Source of the DNA: Massospora cicadina
Taxonomy: Eukaryota; Entomophthoromycota; Entomophthoromycetes; Entomophthorales; Entomophthoraceae
Reading direction: 5' to 3'
NCBI GenBank assembly: GCA_022478985.1
Contig: JAKSZP010005271.1
Span: forward strand, 124,001 to 188,000
Length of the DNA: 64,000 nt
Positions 23,000 to 34,678 of the stretch are shown piece by piece. Below the pieces are notes generated by a model. That model saw nothing but the letters and a program-made list of their open reading frames with translations, was not told where the DNA came from and did not search any database. The translations under genes and the position numbers were made by a program. The number at the start of each line of letters is the position of its first letter. Positions within the stretch are counted from its first letter, which is position 1.

Positions 23000-25900
23000 G
23001 TATTTAAGAATCATGGAATCTGAAACAACCAATTCGTCAGGTTTCACCAGGACATAACACTCAGCGTGTGGAGTGAGAGAAGGTTGAGGTTGAGCCATTG
23101 TGTCATCAGCAGAGGGTGCCTTATGCTATAAGCTGACTCCATCTTTCCTGACTCACCAGCTTGCTTTTTTCAACAGGCACTTTCTTGGTGGATAAATATT
23201 CCAAAGTATGAGCATGGGTCACAACGTGGGTTTGATCTCTGAAATCGGCCAATGGCTCAGATATTAGGTTGATTCCCCTTACCTGGAGCTTGGTGTACTT
23301 TGAGCTTGGATAATTCCACTATTGACTCCTTAATGTCAAGGATGGATTCAAACATCTTTTTGGCATTCTGGAAATAGAGTACTAGGTTGGTGCTGTGTTA
23401 AAAAGTGGAGAGAACAGCGGAGATGTCATCATCCAAGGTAACTAGGTCACAGGAAGCTAACGCCTGGGCTTCATGATAGAAGCATCCTGCAAATATTATA
23501 TAGATTTCTTCACGTCTTAGGTGGATACGCATGAAAGCCTGTTTTGGTTAGAGAGGTTCAAGTTACTGCCAAATTCTTTGATAAGGGCCTCCTTAATGGC
23601 TACCCAAGTGATGCACGTTTTGAAATAATGCATTATAATTTCTCATGTCTTGCCATCAAGACATGTTTATATATGCTGGCACTTTTTTCAGTTGATAGCT
23701 GGCTCCATCGTGCCTTCATATACAAAGGGGTACGACTGATTTGTCTCAGCCTTAGGGACATACTTCTCCTTAAAGATAGGTTTAAATATTCAACAGGTTT
23801 GGAGAGGACATAGACGGCAGGAGAGAGTGGGCGCTCTGAGTCAGTGGGATCCATGGTGTCTATATCAGTGCATAAGTAGTCCTATAAAACTGACGGTAAA
23901 TTTCATCCATTTCATCCTGGATAGTAGCGTAGCATTCATTGACGTGCTTAAGGGGAGCCTTAGAATCTAAAGATTGGCGCATACTCTTGATCTCTTCATA
24001 CTATTGGATTAGATGCTCAAATAATGCATCCTGTTTAGCTTCGCTTATTTGAAGTTTGGTAATCATCTGTGTGATGTGACGATTTGCATGGTTTTGGGAA
24101 GCGACCAGATTGGCGCAGGTACCTGTAATCTTTGCATAATGGTTGTACAAGGCGGGGAAGGTCAAATCAGCATCCAGTTGTTCCCACTTAATAGTCATCT
24201 CAGCGCCTCAGGCCACCAATAACAGCTGTCGCTCAAGGGCCTTAAGTTGGGCTTCATGGTCTTCATTGAAGAAGGATCCAGCAGGTGTGAATGCACCCAG
24301 TGGACCTTGGGGACCTCCAGGCCCAGGGGCCCTTATTCCCCTTACCCACTAGGTCATGTTCTTCTGGGGGCCTCAGGTTGTATTGTAGCTTCTGGATTTG
24401 TCATTGTCATAAGTCGTTTACTAGACTGCTGGATATGGCCAAAGGAATGTATAAACCAAGAATCAGTTGCTTCATGATCTTCAGAAATTCAGTCAAGGAG
24501 AGTGAATAAAGCATGTTCCACTTTTTTATCTGTACTGGTGGTTAACAGGTCCATCCGCTGAACAAATTCATTCTGCAAGTATTTGATGACTCCAATGTCA
24601 ACTTGAGCAAGGTGTTGCTGGATATCATTGATTCCCTAATGGTTACTTAAAATAGCCTCCAAATTATTTTGGCCAAAATTGGAGGCTGCGTTGTTGTATG
24701 GAGAGTTTCTTTAACTCTCCTGTTTCCAGCGTGGTGGTGCACGGAGGACAGAGATAATGAAAGGAAACTAGCCGTTAGTACCAAAGCTACCAGCTCCCTG
24801 CAGAGGGTACTGGAGCAATAATAACTAAAGCAAAGAAGTGCGATAAGTAACCAGCCAAAAATGAAGTAATGCACAAGGAGAAAAGGGGTAAACGCCCCGG
24901 GTTGGAGGGTACCTGGGCAAGCCAATGGTGCACTAGGCGATAATCTCATTGTTTTCAAACTGGAATGGTTAATGTGGTGCGAGACCTCCACAAAGGGGTC
25001 CACGCACAGGATCATCCAAAATAACGTTTTAATAAAAATGGTAAAAACAGGGATAATTTATTAAGAAAATTTTCCAACAAGGAGTGTTGGTCGCGAAAAA
25101 CATATTTAAGCCAAGTTGGGGTGATTATGGGTCTGCGGAAGTGTGCCCAAGCCTTGACACTCCAATAGGCAAATGCTCCCATCCGATTTGGTAGATTACA
25201 CCAAAACTGCCTTCACTCAAGTGATTGATTGCAGCTGTATTCTATTAGAACTCATAATTTCATAACTCAAACGGGTTTCAAAACCCCATTTGCCAATTAA
25301 ACAATTTGAACTGTCTTCAAATGTTATGTAGTGTGTCCGTTTTAACGCCTGGGACAACACAAGAGACTGGGCGTTATGCACCCCATTATTACCAACCTGG
25401 GAATATTTGGCTTGTATCCAGCGTTGGTCTAATATGTGATTAAGGTCAAGAAGAGCCTGAGTTTTACCTTCTGGGCCTCCTGTCGCCCAGACTTATCCTT
25501 GGGGTTGGTTCCCACTATCAAGTTATTCAACCATGACAGTTGTATAACTAAAGGAGCTGGGAGGGAATCTGGTAGGTCAATCCTAGCTGTTGCTGCATCT
25601 CCATTTGATGGAGTCTGAGCAACTGCATGTGTTGGTATAAGGCAGGATGTAAAAATTGTTGAAAGAACGATTTTGTATGGCCTACTCCTATGTCACCGAT
25701 TAAAAGCTCTGCTGAGGAATAAAATTGGTGCATTTGAATAATCTGGGTAGAGCTGATATGACTAGTTCTCCAACCAGGGGTTACTACTTCACCTAGAAGA
25801 TCTTAAACTGTTTGGTTGACATTGGGAGCCTGAATTTGGTAGATGTATTGATTGAGAACTGAGATAGTTAAAGTTATGTTTGTATAGAGCTCAAGTTCTT

Positions 25901-26003
25901 GCAGTTGAGGTAGCGTCACATTTTGATTATTGATAGAAACCCATTGGGTTAAACTCATATTCTCCTCCATATTGGGAGGGCTGTATTCGCTGGAGTCATT
26001 CAT
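23000..26003 (-). pseudogene. E4 gag region
   Basis: Starts with MNDSSEYSPPN at 26003, 56 bases inside the 5' LTR boundary, and continues through broken frames to about 25.3 kb (HQFYSSAELLIGDIG). The block 24.65-25.08 kb is conserved with E5 (listed separately). Capsid-like helices are readable at 24198-24001 and 23854-23633. Any zinc knuckle near 23.2 kb is not clear. Gag would form the particle. Many frames are needed, so it is dead. Confidence 0.65.
24680..25080 (-). repeat. Block conserved between E4 and E5 (copy in E4)
   Basis: Aligns with 32590-33000 at a level clearly above the surrounding gag. On the minus strand it encodes a hydrophobic frame (LLCFSYYCSSTLC and more) that is also readable in E5 as LLCLSYYCSNTLC. 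It ends with a 21-base inverted repeat at 24700-24720. It may be coding, a structured leader or an old nested LTR; I cannot decide. Confidence 0.6.
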
Positions 26004-26058
26004 ACTGAAGGTAGGTCTTCATTAAGAGCCTCAGAAGGACTGGCAGAAAGAACCAGTT

Positions 26059-26661
26059 TGTAGGACTTTGTTGTCCTATTTGAAGGTCAGGGCCTTCAAA
26101 GGCTGTTCAATTATGAGTCAAACTTGGGTACAATTAAATCTCTAAGGGACCAGGTTCCCTAAGGCAATCTCTCAAAGGAAGTTTTTCAGTGAGGCTACTC
26201 TGTTCACCAATAACAGGTAAGGTCTTCTAATAAACCGGCAGAATAAACACTAATAAAAAATAACTAGGAGATGGAAGGATCTTTTATTGATCAAAAATTC
26301 AGAGTTATTAATAGTAGCTGAGATATTCTGGTTCGCCTAAGAGATTTTTTGTGTGATAATTGAGAACGAGTAGGGTAAGGTGATCTCTTTACAGATGTGG
26401 AAGGCGAAATAAATTTCCTTTGAATCCAACTCTCTTTAGCTAGGGAAGTTGATTCTGGGGACATCCAAATGGCAAGATCTTCATTACTGACTCAGTGCCT
26501 CAGTTAGAATGAATAGTGGGTCCATCTGGAAGTAAAGTTTCCTTTCTCCCATTTAGGATTTTAATAGACTTTTTATACAGTGATTAGGATTCTCTGCTTC
26601 CTCTGGAGCAGCTGGAGTTTGAATCCCACTCAGGCCTGTCCAAATCTCATGATTCCTGACA
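26059..26661 (-). repeat. E4 5' LTR (603 bp)
   Basis: Plus-strand start TGTAGGAC and end CCTGACA, so intact TG...CA ends. Same length as the 3' copy at 18829-19431. The gag start codon lies just beyond it on the minus strand. The bases following the LTR (AACTGGTTCTTTC on the minus strand) are the primer-binding position but match no primer sequence I can name. Confidence 0.94.
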
Positions 26662-26689
26662 ATCATGTCTTTACGTTTGGCAGGTCATG

Positions 26690-28130
26690 GTATGTACTTG
26701 CAGTCTCCAATAATTTAAAGTTTCCTGTACCTAATGGCAGTGTTCCTTATCAGCTGATATAGGGCGAGATGTACTTCTTTGGGTTCATTATTGTGGTCCT
26801 TTCTCAGAATTTTGTCATATAGGCTATCAGAAAGATCAGCGATCAACACAACAGTGAGTAGTCTAGACAGTTCATCATCATTTTGATGTTTCACTCCAGG
26901 CTGGTGTTGAATCTTAAAGTCATATACCTGCAACTTCAGTGCCCAATGCGCTAGACGCCCCTTAAGCTCCTTGAGGTTCTGGAGCATATAAGCAAGAAGT
27001 GGTCATTTACCACCTTCAACTGCATTAGGGACGTAGACCCTAAATTGTCTGCAGGAGTATATCACCTTTAGACTTCCTTTCTTGGGGACCATATAATTAC
27101 GCTCATGAACATTTAGCATTAAACTGCAATATGATAAGATATGTTCTACCCCTTCTTCGTTGAGCTGGGAACAAGGCCCCTATGGCAGTACGGGATGCAA
27201 CTGTCTGGATCAAATCAGATTATCAAAATTTTGATACATAATTATAAGGCTGAGGTGAGACAGGTGTGGAGTTGGTCAAATGCCAGCTGGAAGATTAACG
27301 TCCATTCAAAATTGGATACCATTCTTCAATAGATGGTATAGCGGTTCCCCTATCTTACAAAAATTTCTATGAACTTCTGGTAGTAGACAACCATCCTAAA
27401 AACCTCAGTTTCTTTCTTACTGGTCAGCATTCTCATCTTCTAAATGGCCTCCACCGTGGCCATCTGGAGCTGTAGTCCCTTTTTTGTTGATAATGAAGCT
27501 CAGGTACTTAAGATGTTCTCTAAAAAAATTGCATTCTAGGGCTTGATATTCAAATTGGTAGTGAAAGTTGGTAAAACTTCCTCTATGTGTTAAAAATGTT
27601 CGCTAAACATCCTCAAAAAACGTTAATATCTTCCGGTAAACCAAGAAAAATTGAGAACTTAAGATCTCCAATACGCTGTCCATGTCCCATTGGAACGTGG
27701 CAGTGGTGTTGCATAGCCTTGTGGCATTCACGAGGGTTGGAACAACCAATGCGTCACTAGAATGCCGCACTTCTCTTTCTCTTCATGAAGTTGCTCTCTG
27801 CATATAGCTGGAGATCAGATCTATAGTGAAAATATTTAGCTCCACCAAGTTGGTCAAGTGCGTCATCAATTCATAAAATAGGGTAATAATCCATCTTTGT
27901 TATGTTGTTGAGCTGCTGGTAACTAATTACCACGTGATTAGATCTTTCCTTCTTTTTTGCTATTAAAACTGGTGACGCCCATGTACACTTTGATGGTAAT
28001 AGCATGCCTCTATGCACCAGCTAGTTGATCTCTTTGTTGATACTTCATACGCTTTTCTGGACTGGTGGATAGGGCAAAGGCAGATCAGCAGGTAGGATCT
28101 TATGTCAATACAGTTTAACCCGTCCTCATC
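26690..28130 (-). pseudogene. E5 reverse transcriptase and RNase H
   Basis: RT starts near 28.08 kb with CTWASPVLIAKKKE and continues with PTLVNATRLCNTTATFQ-like sequence. The YxDD box reads VYRKI, so both catalytic aspartates are lost. The thumb and connection follow. RNase H ends with the 26987-26715 frame (LAHWALKLQVYDFKI), which matches the equivalent part of E4. RNase H stops at the E4 insertion and integrase resumes at 18823. Confidence 0.8.
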
Positions 28131-30600
28131 ACAACCCAAATCAAAGTTGTATATTGCAGAAATTTATTTGTATTTTTCAAATAGAGCCATTACTTGGACC
28201 TTTTCCTTTTCAGACAATTGACGTGCCAAAGAAAGGCTTGGCTTCCATTGGGGGTACATCAACACCCAAAATAGCACTAGAGTCCTTAAGGCATCACCAT
28301 TCTAATGATACGCGAATAAGAACCATGTGGGGACAAGTGTAAAAAGAATAGGTCTATTAAAAAAATCCCCACTACAACCAATAAGCTAATCAGTGGAAAT
28401 AATCTTGATCACACTTCAAATATGGGTATTGAACTGCCAGTGTCAGCAGAAGTGGATTGTTCCAATAATCTGTGTTTTTCATTTGGGTAGAACTCCTGAT
28501 TTAGTTGGATATACACTTGATAAAGTGCGGCAATAATGGTTTCAGTGGGCTTGATCCCAGCCATTTTGCTTCAAGTAGCATCCACTGAATCGTTTTTCCT
28601 GTTTCCTCCTGAATGTGGTGAATTGGATTAAGTTATGGATTGATCCTCACTCCTTGTTTTACATTTAGGCTATACCCCTAATTTTTATGAGTGCAACTTG
28701 GTACTGAGGGGTTGCAATCGCTTTGTCAAGTGTAATCCCAACAGTGTCTCCCTGAGATGCGACCAATGAAGTATCATTTCCGTTTTCTTTTTAATTAGGA
28801 TGGATTAGGTTGAGCATTTTGTTGTTCCATTCAGTTTGGGATTTTTGATAGTCATTTTGCTGGGTGAGATATATTGTGAGACTCATAAGGTATGATTCTG
28901 AGTTTTTCCATGCTTAGAGAGACAATAGCTAAAATAACCAATGTGAAGGCCACCATCATTACTGATACAAATGAGTGCAGACCCCCCAAGGGCTGGAGAG
29001 TTCCTTAGGGGATAGCCAGACTAGTTGAAATTTACAAAAATTCTATTAGTAATTTAAAATATTAAAGGTTTATTAAGGATAGTACAAAATAATCCAGCGC
29101 TCTATTATCAGCAGAGCATTGGGTTCATATAGTTGAAGGGAATTGAGGTGTGAGGACTGTGAAATATTTCTTATAACTGGAAGCGCAAATATTCTTAAAA
29201 ATGCCAGGACTTTTGCATCTTGGATCAGCTTGCACACTGCGGGTGCCTCAATTTTGAAGTTCCAGTTGCTGAATTTTTTGCTTCCATAATCGTTTCAGCA
29301 TGCCAGCATATCTTGCAATTTTCCTACCAAGAATTTCTTTATCCTTGGAGAGATAATTGCCAGATTGATTTCTGGAATAATGCTCCTGTCAGGATTTTGA
29401 TCTCAATTCAACCCAATTGTTCTTGGATTACATTGCAGATTTATGCAATTTTCTTAATATAAGATTTGGCCAAATCAAACTTTGTGGCAAAATAATTTCC
29501 TTCCAATATTTAATTTTTTTGTAAAATTGAGATGAGGGGCTGCAGTGGAAACCTACCGCTCATCAAGGGTGTGCTCTATATCTGCTAATTTTTCTAATGG
29601 AAGTGCTCAGGACCATTCCCCCTTTTTAATTAAAAGGAGTGAATTGTCCAGTCCAATTTTATGGTTGCAGCTGATATCCTTAAACTGCTCCTCTGACAGG
29701 CTAACAAGGGACTCACAAGGTTTTACCAATTGGATAGACACACGAACTTCTTCCTTTAATTAACACTCTTCCAATGACCCAAACTTGCGTATGTCCCTCA
29801 CCTAGTCCATTGGTAGAATGTGTAGGAAAGTGATGATTTAGTGTCAATTCACCTGAATTGGATGTAGATAGAGGTTAGCGGATATATACTGATCTCCCCA
29901 TGGTCCAGGGGATGAGCCCTGGCGCTATATTTTGGTTCATAGTGGGATCAATTGAAGAGGGAGAACATTTTGCCATATAAGCCTGATAGTATATGGAGTT
30001 CAATATCTGTTTTAACTAAAGAACACTTGGAGTACCTCAATTTTCTGATTTTTTGTTGGTAAACCAACCACACGCCCAAAAGAGAGTTTCCTCAATCTAA
30101 TAGCGATCTAGGAAGGTCATTAATTCAAAGGAATTGTTCCTGCCCCAAACGTGACTTGGAAAACTAAGCATGGATCTGCTGACTTAAATGTACCACTTGG
30201 GTGAGGTTTGGGGGCCAATCCAATATCATTGCCTTCAGGCTCTCTAGTGTAACCTACATACTACTCAGTAACTAAAGGCGTCAGAAAGGGTTCCTTGATT
30301 AGTCACACTATTAAATAAGCTTAATTCATGAATCTAACTTAAGAATGTATTATTATATTCAAGCAAAAAATCAAGTTTATTGGTGGTAGTTTAACATTGA
30401 GTGTATCATTTAGAAATCAAAGATGTGATTTAAACGCTGCTACCTGCAGGTTATAAAGTGAACCCCAAAGTTAAAACCATTAAAATATAAGGTGGAATCC
30501 ATTCAATACCAGCGTCAATGACTGGCCAGAAACTAAATCAAATTCTAATAAATTCAACCAAAGAATAATAATCAATTCAGTTAAAAAAATCAAATATTGA
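28131..30600 (-). other. Decayed region of E5 between RT and protease
   Basis: No continuous frame. A retropepsin-like ADTGSSI occurs near 28.44 kb on the minus strand. The rest may be spacer, an unrecognised nested insertion or duplicated protease-linker sequence. The plus frame at 29220-29462 has no known domain. Confidence 0.35.
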
Positions 30601-30603
30601 AAA

Positions 30604-31200
30604 TCACCATGCAACCATTGCACAAGATGAAATTTCTTTTGGCTCCCGCAACTGGAAAACCTCACATATGAAACCAATAATTACAACTATAACCTGGTGG
30701 CCAGGAGGAATAGTCAGCTGTTTGACATCTTTCAGCGGAATGCCTTCTAACTCTAAAATTTGATGTGGTAAATGTAAAGTCCAGACACGCCCTTTTTGAT
30801 ACCTGATGGGTATGATTCCATCCTTGAAGGCCAGATTTATGAATAGTGGAGCTTGTTTATCCATCTGTTGGTTTCCATGATGATAATATATCAGCAGGTT
30901 CTAACAAGAATTGACAGATTGTTTTCCTCAAAAGCAGCCTTGACGCCATACATCCTCATAAAAGAGGTTCCAATGATTAAGTTATAATGGGTATTCAATA
31001 AGAAGATTTCAGGGGCTGACATGCCAATAGAACTGAACCTTAGGGTCATTTTGCTGTAAACATCTAGTGAGGTGGTTAAGTTGGGCCCCACAATATGTAT
31101 TACTTGCAGTGGTTAATATCTAGCAATAGCCCCATTTTTTACTAATTTGGTTTATATAATATTTTTGGAGGCTCCATTATCTGTAATAGCTCTAACTCTA
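30604..31200 (-). pseudogene. E5 protease and linker
   Basis: Near 31.19 kb the minus strand reads AITDNGASKNII, where the catalytic triad is D-N-G-A. The 31091-30891 frame gives NLIIGTSFMRMYGV, the conserved I-I-G-T-x-F strand. The 30864-30604 frame is a linker similar to the one in E6 (42470-42730), in which a hydrophobic basic stretch precedes IPxK/S. Broken by stops. Confidence 0.75.
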
Positions 31201-31599
31201 ACTTTATATATGCTAATATAATCGGAAGGATTCTAAAAATAAGAATCATTGGTATTTATTAAATATATGCTAAGCTTGTCAGCCGGGTCCAAATAAGACT
31301 GCAGATCGTTGCAGAGCAGAGGGCTGGTTCTCTTTAGCTCACTGAGGGGAATGAATGTGTTGACTCCTTCTAATTTTGGCATGTTACCAGAAGTAACTGG
31401 TATATCATGCTAATCCAGCTGTTGCGCATAGGGTTCCACTACCACTTTTGCCACTTAGTCCATGTGATTCTCTTGCCGCAATAGGGTGGTGACCACTAAT
31501 ATGTCATTGCAACAGCAAATCAGAGGGCCTAAGGTGTTGCTTCATTGTGGGATGGTTTAAGGACATATTGAGATCCAGCGGAGGTAGAATATTCTGGGT

Positions 31600-32430
31600 T
31601 TATTCCAGCCACTCTTTTCCCTGCTCCTCAGTTCCTGTTATTCCCATGTGATGCACTTTGGGTTTTTGCTTTAGCAGTGGATTGAATCATATAATGCCAT
31701 TTCTAACCGCATTATTGGCGAGTGATAAAGCAGATGTCTGTTCTTCCAGGTTGGTTGGCGGTCAGTTGGATCTCCTTAGTTTCTTGCTGAAGGGGTTTGC
31801 CTCAGATTTTCTGGCTCTTACGTTAACCTTTGTTTGATGCATAAAAGTTGCAGATTAGCGACACAGATAATTTAATATCTGTTATATGTTGTACTTGTCA
31901 ATCAACATGTGTAACATGACCCAGTATAATTTCTGTTATGGCTCACATGCATTCCAGAGGGAATTATGAAGGCTATAATCTAGGACTTTGGTGCCATATA
32001 ACACTTGGCATTCTAGGTAGAGATGGTCAGTGAGCTCTAGGATCTGCTGACTCTTCTTATAAAAGATTTTGAGGAAGGCGGTTTTCCTAATAGTCATCAT
32101 CTCCACCCCATCAAGCTCTATTTATGATGATATTTTTCACATTTCATTAGGACAGAACAATCTCTTGCTTTTGAGCATCACTAACTCCTGCCTGTTCAGG
32201 TCTATAGAGTTCATTAATGTTGCAAGTTTGTCCTTGTCTCTCACACCATCTAAACTTATTTTACATATCAACAAGAAGGTGCAGATGTTCCCCTTCATGT
32301 TGAACTTTGGCAAATTAATGGGGTCAAACCTAAAACTTCCAGCGTCCTCGTTAATTTGATTTACACTTTGTGGTGCAGGTGGGAGGTTTGCATCGCTGGC
32401 TCTAAAGATAAAGTTCAGATAAGTCAATGT
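31600..32430 (-). pseudogene. E5 gag remnant
   Basis: The 32427-32137 frame contains FDPINLPKFNMKGN and a helical segment ending MLKSKRLFC, which fit the start of a Ty3-type gag domain (a P-x-F-x-G type opening). Downstream sequence to about 31.6 kb is too broken to annotate by domain. The frame has no stop for 96 codons. Confidence 0.6.
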
Positions 32431-32589
32431 GGATGACTTAGTGATGGGTATAGGAAGACCTGGCGTTTTGTCATTGTGTTCAGGCAGCTGGATTGGAATA
32501 GATAGTGGTTTCTAGGATGGCAATTTGGGTTCTTCTTTTAGGTGTAGGTATTTGTTGAAATCTTATATGACCATATTATTCAAATTTGG

Positions 32590-33000
32590 GATTATTGTAA
32601 GGAGAGTGTCTATAACTCTCCCATTCCCAGCGTGGCAGTGCTTGGAGCACAGGGCCAACGCCAGGGAACTGGTCATTAGTACAAAAGTTACTAGAGTCCA
32701 GCAGAGGGTGTTTGAGCAATAATAACTTAGACAGAGGAGTGAAATCATTAGAGAGATTAACCAAACAAAAAGAAGCGGTGCACAAAATAGTAAGATATAG
32801 AAGTCCCAGGTTGGAGGGAACCTGGGAGGCCCAACGGTGCATGAGCTGATAATTTTATCATAGTCAGAATTAAAAGGTAATGTAGCGCAAGACCTCCACG
32901 AAAAGGTCTGTGCACAGGATCATCCAAGATATTATAAATATGGGAAACGGTGTATGTAGCGATGGGGAAATTGATAGAGAGAAGTTGATTAACAGGGGAG
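32590..33000 (-). repeat. Block conserved between E4 and E5 (copy in E5)
   Basis: Counterpart of 24680-25080. It contains the shared inverted repeat at 32601-32621 and the hydrophobic reading frame LLCLSYYCSNTLC. Frames at 32748-32563 and 33047-32757 cover it on the minus strand. Confidence 0.6.
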
Positions 33001-33258
33001 ATTGGTCTCAACATGATAAATATAAAAAAAATTGGAAAAACAATCAATTGGAGGAAGTGGGTCTAAGACAAGGTGCACCAATAGGCGCACACTTCCATTG
33101 GGCAGTAAACTGTAGCTGGTAATCAACAAAGTCAGGTAATTGATCATAAGAGCGGGTTATAGGAGACTTTTCTTTCTCGTTGCAAACACTTTTGCAACCT
33201 ATTCAATTCAAGACTGAATCTAGTTTGATAATCTCACAAAGGAGATTAGTCTGCGCCC

Positions 33259-34672
33259 ATGTCAGGGAGCAGTTGGGAAAGCAAGATAAGAGGAGCAGGC
33301 GGAAGGCCCGTGGCCTCCAACATTCAAAAACGCCCCGGAGAATCTGGCGGAATAGACAAAAATCTCAAAAAACCAGCGGTCACAATTTCCCTGGAGATAC
33401 TCGCATGGCAAGCATGATGCAACCAGTACATCAACACGCCACACTCCCAGCCACTTTTGTCAGTGGAATTCGGAGTCTGTGTGTATCTGGACATCCAAAA
33501 AATGGCCTTATGGGAAAAATTTTGTGAAGATGTACACAAAATTTTCCTGACCGCGGTGTACGTTGCACCTCACTCCATGTCGCACAGTTGGCTGGACCTA
33601 GGTTTCGAAAGCAAAATAGCAGCAGATGAGGCTGCAGCGGTGCGCATAGTGGTCAACCTCCCCAAAGGGCAATGGGTCGTCAAAACCAAATGCACCAGAT
33701 GGACAAAATCAAACCAAATTTTCCTCACGTTTGACTTTTTGCCTACTACAGTAAAACGTGACATTTTGGAGCAACACCTGAAAGATGGTCTCACCATATA
33801 TGGTGAAATACAATCTTTCAAAATGCAACGCTTCACGCTGATGTCACACCTGTGCACTGGCAAAGCCATCGCAGTTCTGACCCCAACTGAGGAGATCACA
33901 AAGGACCTAACCTAGATCCCACACTCCACTTTTATTGATATTGAAGGGCATACCACCCACCCATTCTGGGTAACCGTGGACAGCGCGCCCCCCATTTGCA
34001 CCCACTGTGACGCATTTGGCCATAAGGCGCATGCATGCCCCATCAAGGAAGGCGTCACATTCCAAGAGCACCCCTTGGCGGCCATGACCAGCGGAGAGGC
34101 GCACTACAAACCAACTGCAAGCACCAAGGAGGCTTTCCCATGGGGAGCACAAGGCTGCTACCTATTGGTAAAGACCATCTCCCCACAGGAGTGGAAGAAG
34201 GCCAAGCAGGCCCATAGGGCCGCGGCCAAGGAAGCAGCCAAGGCCACCACCACCATCCCACACTCATAACGCCAGGAGGACATGGAGACCTTCGTGGTGG
34301 AAGCAACTTGGGAATCCATCATCCAATCAGATTGGGAAGCCCATGCTGAGTGGGCCACTCAATCTGAGGATCCAATGGGAGATTTGATCTCACCCAATCG
34401 CTGCACCCAAGCTCCAGTCAAAACCAACTTGGGACCTATCCCAACTAAAAATTTTTTTTGACCCACTCGATGGTGCACCAAACTCATCCGTACCACAAAA
34501 AATTCATCTGACGTCAGGAAAACAAAAAGTGAAGGCTAAAGCCAATGCGACTCTTTCCGCAAAAATCAACAAAAACCCCGATAGCATTGCTGCTAACACC
34601 CGCACTGCTGTGAAAGCCTGTGGGGACCTTGAAGAGGCTGGTGGGCCCGGGGGCCCACCCCCTCGCACCTAA
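33259..34672 (+). pseudogene. LINE ORF1 (nucleic-acid-binding protein with CCHC knuckle)
   Basis: The ATG at 33259 opens a frame that continues to about 34460 with only three in-frame stops: TGA at 33415, TAG at 33913 and TAA at 34267. A frameshift then leads to a frame ending at the TAA at 34670-34672. The middle holds a conserved region (LGFESKIAADEAAA) and FWVTVDSAPP. The zinc knuckle CTHCDAFGHKAHAC (C-x2-C-x4-H-x4-C) lies at about 34000. An Ala/Lys-rich stretch (QAHRAAAKEAAKATT) follows. ORF1 proteins of this kind coat the RNA. All three stops could come from single C-to-T changes. ORF2 begins six bases after the stop. Confidence 0.85.
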
Positions 34673-34678
34673 GGTGCA

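Larger units (their letters stand above)
18829..26661 (-). mobile_element. E4: full-length minus-strand Ty3/Gypsy element nested in E5
   Basis: A 7.83-kb element with two 603-bp LTRs in direct orientation. Target-site copies are ATCAG (18824-18828) and ATCAT (26662-26666), one mismatch. On the minus strand the order is 5' LTR, gag start (26003), leader/gag block, gag, protease, RT, RNase H, integrase, 3' LTR. The purine tract GAGGGGGCA before the 3' LTR overlaps the end of pol. No chromodomain is seen. The host element E5 continues on both sides, with RNase H to the right and integrase to the left. Confidence 0.94.
26662..33161 (-). mobile_element. E5 (part 2 of 3): RNase H, RT, protease and gag region
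   Basis: The middle part of E5 between the E4 and LINE insertions. Readable minus-strand domains are RNase H (about 26.69-27.2), RT (27.34-28.1), a protease (30.6-31.2) and gag (31.6-32.43), then the block conserved with E4 (32.59-33.0). The 28.15-30.5 kb stretch is badly decayed. It carries a second retropepsin-like motif (ADTGSS near 28.44 kb), so E5 may itself be composite. Confidence 0.78.
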
